A stretch of DNA of 64,000 nt, taken from NCBI GenBank assembly GCA_024516155.1, contig JAJJXM010000003.1, positions 1,488,001 through 1,552,000 of the forward strand, in the 5' to 3' direction. This stretch comes from Pyronema omphalodes. Lineage: Eukaryota > Ascomycota > Pezizomycetes > Pezizales > Pyronemataceae. Made by a program: the position numbers and the translations under genes. Position 1 is the stretch's first letter, and every line of letters starts with the position of its first letter. Below the pieces are notes generated by a model. It worked only from the letters and a program-made list of their open reading frames with translations, had not been told where the DNA came from and searched no databases. Below are positions 59,597 through 64,000 of this stretch, piece by piece.

Positions 59597-60722
59597 TGTC
59601 AGGGCTCGAGCATTATTACCTTCCCCCTCCTCGTCATTCATTCACCTATTATCATCCGCTTCATTATTCAGCACTCGTTTGTTTATTTATTTCTGTTATC
59701 CTTCGGTCATCAATCATTGCTCATCACTCGCCTGAGTTAGGGTTACGCTCAATTCGCCAATTGTCAAAAAGATCACGTGACCTATCCCCAGGGTTAGGGG
59801 TCTGCTCAGATCCCTTTTCGGAAATTCCACACCTACGGTCTACAGATCATCTTATCCGATAAGATAAGATCGGTCACGTGTCTCTTATCAGTAGTAGATC
59901 AGCATGCATGCACACTGGTCTACTAATGTGCGCACACGTTACTAGGGCTAGGGCACGATCATCTTATCGATAAGATAAGATCTAGTCATGTGACCTTATC
60001 AGTATTGCACCGTCGTTCCAATCGCAGCTGAACTGGATTGACGTGACTAGGGTTAGGTTTGCACCCGCACGCACACAAACTAGGGTTAGGTTAGTGACCG
60101 TACGCGCACAGCTAGGGTTAGGGTTACGGACGAACGCTCACGATTAGTGTTACGGAAGCGCGCACACGAAGTACGCTATCGCACACGCGAAGTACACTAT
60201 CGCGCATGCGAGTTACGCTATCACGCACGCGAGATACGCTAACGAGTGCGTGACGAGGCTGTGCACGCAAACACGCTAATTTGGTACGGACGCGTTAGCG
60301 CGTCTAGAACGCGTAACCGCAACCGCCTTGTTTACTTAGTCATTTTTCGGGAAAAATCAGCAAATAGTGGCTCGGCGTGTAAGGAGGAAAAATTGTGTAT
60401 AAGAGGATTGTTTCTTTGTTTGTTCATTTTGTTTTCCTTTTCTCCTTACACAGTTACTTGTTTATTTACAAATTCAAATACTTTGTCGATCTTTGTTTAC
60501 GTCCTCGCTTTCTTCCCCGTCTTTGGATCTCTTTGTTCCTTGAGATCTTTGTTTATTTCCTCAACTTCTAAACACAGAAATCTCTAAGTTGATGCTCGAC
60601 ACAGCATAAGAGTTTCTAACGTTGAAGTTATTATAAGGATATCTTCATTGAACTCAAGAGTCAATAATTGAGAAGAGCCCTCAGGTTCACCGTTAGCTAT
60701 CTCTCCCTTGTTCGCCGTTACA
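59597..60722 (+). repeat. LTR-like sequence (~1.1 kb) with telomere-like and GATA repeats
   Basis: Begins TGTCAGGGCTCG after GGCGGGG and may end at CGCCGTTACA just before the leader of the next gag. Inside are TAGGGTTAGG runs (about 59735-60135), two ~112-bp-spaced copies of a GATAAG palindrome block, and a 21-bp tandem array. The boundaries rest on TG/CA ends and position only. Confidence 0.4.
60161..60242. repeat. 21-bp tandem repeat, about 4 copies
   Basis: Units such as CGCACACGCGAAGTACACTAT, CGCGCATGCGAGTTACGCTAT and CACGCACGCGAGATACGCTAA follow each other at a 21-bp step (the first unit is 19 bp). GC-rich alternating CG/CA core plus an AGTACGCTA tail. Confidence 0.8.
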
Positions 60723-60839
60723 ACATAACTGTGTAATCAAGACCTGCCGGCTCTACCGTGAACTGTCGATTACAACAAGCTTTACATGCTTCACAACCTC
60801 TGGTTCTACGAGTGCATCAACCTATGACCGATTTTCTGT

Positions 60840-61634
60840 TCCCTCAAAAACCCCGTCGTCCTTGACGAAATCGAAATTGCTCGACAACTCGGAAACGAAT
60901 ACTCAGCAACTCGAATTCAATACAACGACGAAACCAACATCTGGCACCTCCGTGAAACCCCTGAAATGGACCAAAATGACAAGGTCGTTGTGGCCATGTA
61001 CCTCAACGAAGCCGTAAGGCTGGAGGTCGAACAGGCCCCCACGAAGATTAAACTGGTCCGCAACGCCATAAAGGAATACGAACGAGACTGTCAACTTAGA
61101 GACAACGTTCGAATCGAACCAACAGAAGCTCGAAAGGATAACTCCCTCTATGCCCAACGAATTAGCGATCTGGAGAGGGATCTGGAAAGCACCAATGCCT
61201 CGGTTCGACTTCTACAAGCCCTTACGAAAAACAGTCCCCTTCCGAATACCCGTCCTATCGAATTACCCCACCCACCTGAGTTTTCTGGTGAAGGGAAGGA
61301 ACTCTTGAACTTCATTTCGAAAGTCAGATCCAAGCTCGCCGGAACTCCTCCCGTTTTACCGATGATCAACATAAGCTACCTTACACTCACGGATACGTCA
61401 AAGGCAACGCCCAGAATCAGATTCAACCTTACGTCCTTACAGATAAGATTAAGCTTAAGGACGTTGAGGCTCTCATTGCAATTCTGGATGCTGCCTTTGG
61501 AGATCCTGATCAAGTTGGAAGTGCGTCTGCAGAATTGGATAAACTTCAACAGGGCAACCGTGAGTTTAGTCAATATTACGCAGAGTTCCAAAGATTAATG
61601 GCTATGTTGAACTACGATGAGAACGCAAAGAAGG
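60840..61634 (+). pseudogene. gag of a third gypsy family, broken and interrupted by an LTR
   Basis: Starts around the EIARQLGNEYSATRIQYND stretch, has a heptad-rich segment (RISDLERDLESTNASVRLL) and then the gag core LPHPPEFSGEGKELLNFIS. A one-base change near 61350 shifts the frame; the continuation (PYVLTDKIKLKDVEALI, GNREFSQYYAEFQRLMAM) is readable in the next frame to 61634. There the TGTCAC start of the next LTR cuts it off. The NREFS-YYAEF motif is shared with the chromovirus gag. Confidence 0.75.
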
Positions 61635-62840
61635 TGTCACAACGCTCCCGTGACATGCTCCTCGCCTCCAACGTCACCACCGCAGGGCTATGGGTGGTTA
61701 CCATTACCCTAGCAACCTGCTACGCAATAATGAAGTGATAGGGATAGGGTTAGGGCAAGGGGCTGGGCCCCTTGCCGCGGGTTTTCATATGTTAGGAAAT
61801 ATCATTATTTGAGATTATTTTAGGTATCACGGCGGTTAGGAAAATGTTCGAATCTTTTACTTATTTGTTATATATTTGGAATTACGGCGGTTAGCAAGGT
61901 AGTTATCTTTTTGGTATGTATTGTTTCTGTCAAGAATCAACAATGACATGCTGATAGGAGCTATGGTTGCGTCAGCAATCGTATGGGTGTTGGAAATCAC
62001 GGTCACGGTGTGGTACTTGGCTATCACGGGACGACGAGAATAGCAAAGGAACAAGAAGACCACGGGGGACAAGAAGGAAAAAGGAACAAGAAGGTCGCGG
62101 GGTCAAGGAGGAAAAAGGAACAAGAAGGTCGCCGGGGAAGAGGTGGAATGAGGTGGGACGAAGGGAAGCGAGATGAAGAAGGACGGAGCTCGGCGAAGCT
62201 TCGGTACAGCTTCGGTGAGCTATGGGGAGCTCCGGAGGACACGGCGAGGAAGGTAGCACAGCTCGGTGGAGCTCAGTGGAGCTCGGTGAAGCTCGGTGAA
62301 GCTCGGCCGAGCTGGGTAAAAGAGACGGAAGAAGTTTCGGCAAAGGCGCGGGGGAGGGAGCGACGGGAAGGTGACGCGCGAAGGTGAATCGAGTACGGAG
62401 CTGCGCGAGAGCTCGCGTAGGATTAGGAAAGTGCGGCGCGCGTTTCGGAAGGCGAGGAGAAATAGGAAGAAACCAGAAAAAGGATACGCAATTATTGATC
62501 AGATATATGTTCGTAATTATTATTAGTTAGTTAGTTAAGCATGGAAAACAAAGGGGCGTGGAGACTTACAGGAATTATGGGAAGCTCCGGGGGTCAAACT
62601 GCTGGGCATGAGCCCCTCGGGTTACGAGGAAAAGGAGGAGATTAATGGATATACAAAGGCGAGGGGAGGAACGCTGTATTTAGTCTTCACGCAATCAATT
62701 ACGTTTCACCCCATTTTACCTTGATCACTCAAAGATTGTCTGTCCGTGTGCTGAACGAGATCACGCAAAAACCCAGAGCCCCCAACCCTAACCCCTTCCA
62801 TCACCACCTATCACTTGTCCCCCCAACCGGCCACGCTACA
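61635..62840 (+). repeat. Probable 5' LTR (~1.2 kb) of a fourth gypsy element
   Basis: Starts TGTCACAACGCTCCC exactly where the third-family gag is interrupted and ends GGCCACGCTACA before AAGAAGACAGCC and a gag. It contains a purine-rich ~29-bp tandem repeat (62048-62137) and an AGCTCGGTGA decamer array (about 62256-62316). No partner LTR is in the window. Confidence 0.6.
62048..62316. repeat. Two tandem arrays inside the LTR: AGGAACAAGAAGGTCGCGGG and AGCTCGGTGA
   Basis: Three copies of a purine-rich unit of about 29 bp (GGAAAAAGGAACAAGAAGGT core) are followed about 120 bp later by about six copies of a 10-bp AGCTCGGTGA/G unit. Both occur within one LTR-like region. Confidence 0.75.
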
Positions 62841-62943
62841 AAGAAGACAGCCTGCCTACCTTGATAGGTACCGACGAAAGAACAGACGAGCCTTTGTGTG
62901 TCGCCTACCTCAGATATCGATATCTGCGTGGCGTACCTAACAT

Positions 62944-63985
62944 TTGATTGCGTCTCCCCCCGAGGTACCCGACACACCCAAAAAAGAACGACCGTCCAAA
63001 CAAGAAAAAAGGCTGGATCCCTTCCAATTACAAGATCTCGGCGAATCTATCAGCGATCATGCCAGACCAGCCAGCCCAGTGACGCCAGAACAACCTTCGA
63101 GACCCCAGTCCCCAACAACAAACGAAGAAGATAACTCCGGAATGACGTCCCCTGACGGAACCGTGGGAGCCTCCCTCCCCCCCGTCCAGATGACCACCGA
63201 TCAACTGCAAACCCTCTTGCAACAGTTGTATCAACCTCCCCCGTCCAGCCAACCTAAGATCGATGACCCCGAGCTCTATTATGGCGAAAGAGCCAAGTTA
63301 CGAGCGTTCCTTATCCAATGTGAGCTCAAGTTCAACTGTGAACCTAGCAAATTCCTGGGCATGGATCGAACCATCAATGAAAGAGGAGGAAGTGAGTAAG
63401 TATGAAACCTGAAAGGATTTCAAAACAGCTACTGGTAGAGCCTTCGGAGAAGCCGACAGCAAGGAAGTAGCACGGCGAAAATTCAAAAACATTAAGCAAG
63501 GAAACCGCTCTGCTGGTGCTTATTGGGCCGATTTCCAAAGACTAATGGCGGATTTGGATTATAACGACTCAATGTACATCGATCAGTTCCATGACGGGAT
63601 GAACATGGAAGTACAACGACAACTCGCCCTGTTAGATAACAGACCTCGCAATATCACGGACTACGTAAACAAATCTATTGCCCTTGACAGTAGATTGTTC
63701 AACTTCCGAACCCTTCGAACTCGAAACGACAACCAGTACTACAGTGAATTCCGTGATACCCATGTGAGCCACCCCCGAATGCATGAAAGCCACATGTCCG
63801 ACCCTACACCGATGGAATTACATGCGACCCGAAGGACGAGAGGAAAGGACCGCATGGAAGAAGAAAAGAGAAGACGAAACAATGAGTGTTTCAACTGTGG
63901 GAAGACAGGACATTGTTCCGCTCGCTGCCCTAACAAAAAACCTTATCCTCCTGAAGAACCTACTGTGCACCCGAAGCAATGCTGA
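62944..63985 (+). pseudogene. gag of a fourth gypsy element with zinc knuckle, broken
   Basis: Part 1 is Pro/Gln-rich (PVQMTTDQLQTLLQQLYQPP) and enters the core at YYGERAKLRAFLIQCELKFN. A frame change near 63350 and a TGA at about 63410 (probably a Trp codon originally) interrupt the core. It reopens with KFKNIKQGNRSAGAYWADFQ and continues from 63545 to the zinc knuckle CFNCGKTGHCSARC near the end. No ATG precedes part 1 in frame after the TAA at 62938, so the true start is uncertain. pol would lie beyond the window edge. Confidence 0.8.
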
Positions 63986-64000
63986 GCGAAGATGTACAAG

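Overview
This window comes from a filamentous ascomycete (Pezizomycotina-type) nuclear genome. The host genes carry short introns of about 44-70 nt with GTATG-like donors, CTAAC/CTGAT branch sites and NAG acceptors. The recognisable proteins are fungal (Orc4, Dpb2, NASP/Sim3, a Yippee protein, an ACS-family MFS transporter, a MOSC protein), and the right half is a pile of Ty3/gypsy LTR retrotransposons. No tRNA, rRNA or CRISPR was seen. The species cannot be named from this sequence.

Layout. (1) 1-324: 5' end of an MFS transporter on the minus strand, running off the left edge. (2) 3474-6055: ORC4, with a long basic N-terminal extension carrying AT-hook-like motifs. (3) 6.1-18.6 kb: mostly non-coding, with diverged duplications at 6.2-7.3 kb and then a belt of more than 20 different short tandem repeats. 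One small gene for a secreted-type single-pass membrane protein (13013-13805) lies inside the belt. (4) 18.6-27 kb: a compact gene block with a MOSC-domain protein (-), DPB2 (-) and the NASP-type histone chaperone (+) diverging from a 316-bp shared promoter, and a Yippee protein (+). ORC4 and the DPB2/NASP promoter carry ACGCGT (MCB-type) boxes, as expected for G1/S-regulated replication genes. (5) 27-32.8 kb: no recognisable gene, but a 366-bp TA-flanked MITE. (6) 32.8-64 kb: retrotransposons.

The retrotransposon block is nested. A gag remnant (32840-33386) is interrupted by forward Element 0 (33387-37343), which breaks off in RNase H where minus-strand Element 1 (37344-56605) begins. Element 1 is a 6.4-kb chromovirus expanded to 19.3 kb by two complete relatives. 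Element 2 (minus, 39410-45817, TSD GTTTT) sits in its pol, and Element 3 (plus, 49063-55477, TSD GCGGC) sits in its gag. To the right are fragments of three other gypsy-like elements (gag at 56606-57827, gag at about 60840-61634, gag at 62944-63985) with their LTRs. No copy is fully intact: Element 3 has three in-frame stops and Element 2 has two single-base frameshifts.

The chromovirus family has gag (zinc knuckle) followed by PR-RT-RNaseH-IN-chromodomain pol. The copies share a gag/pol slippery heptamer G_GGA_AAA in register four codons from the gag stop, and a conserved 80-codon ORF that overlaps the gag start out of frame.
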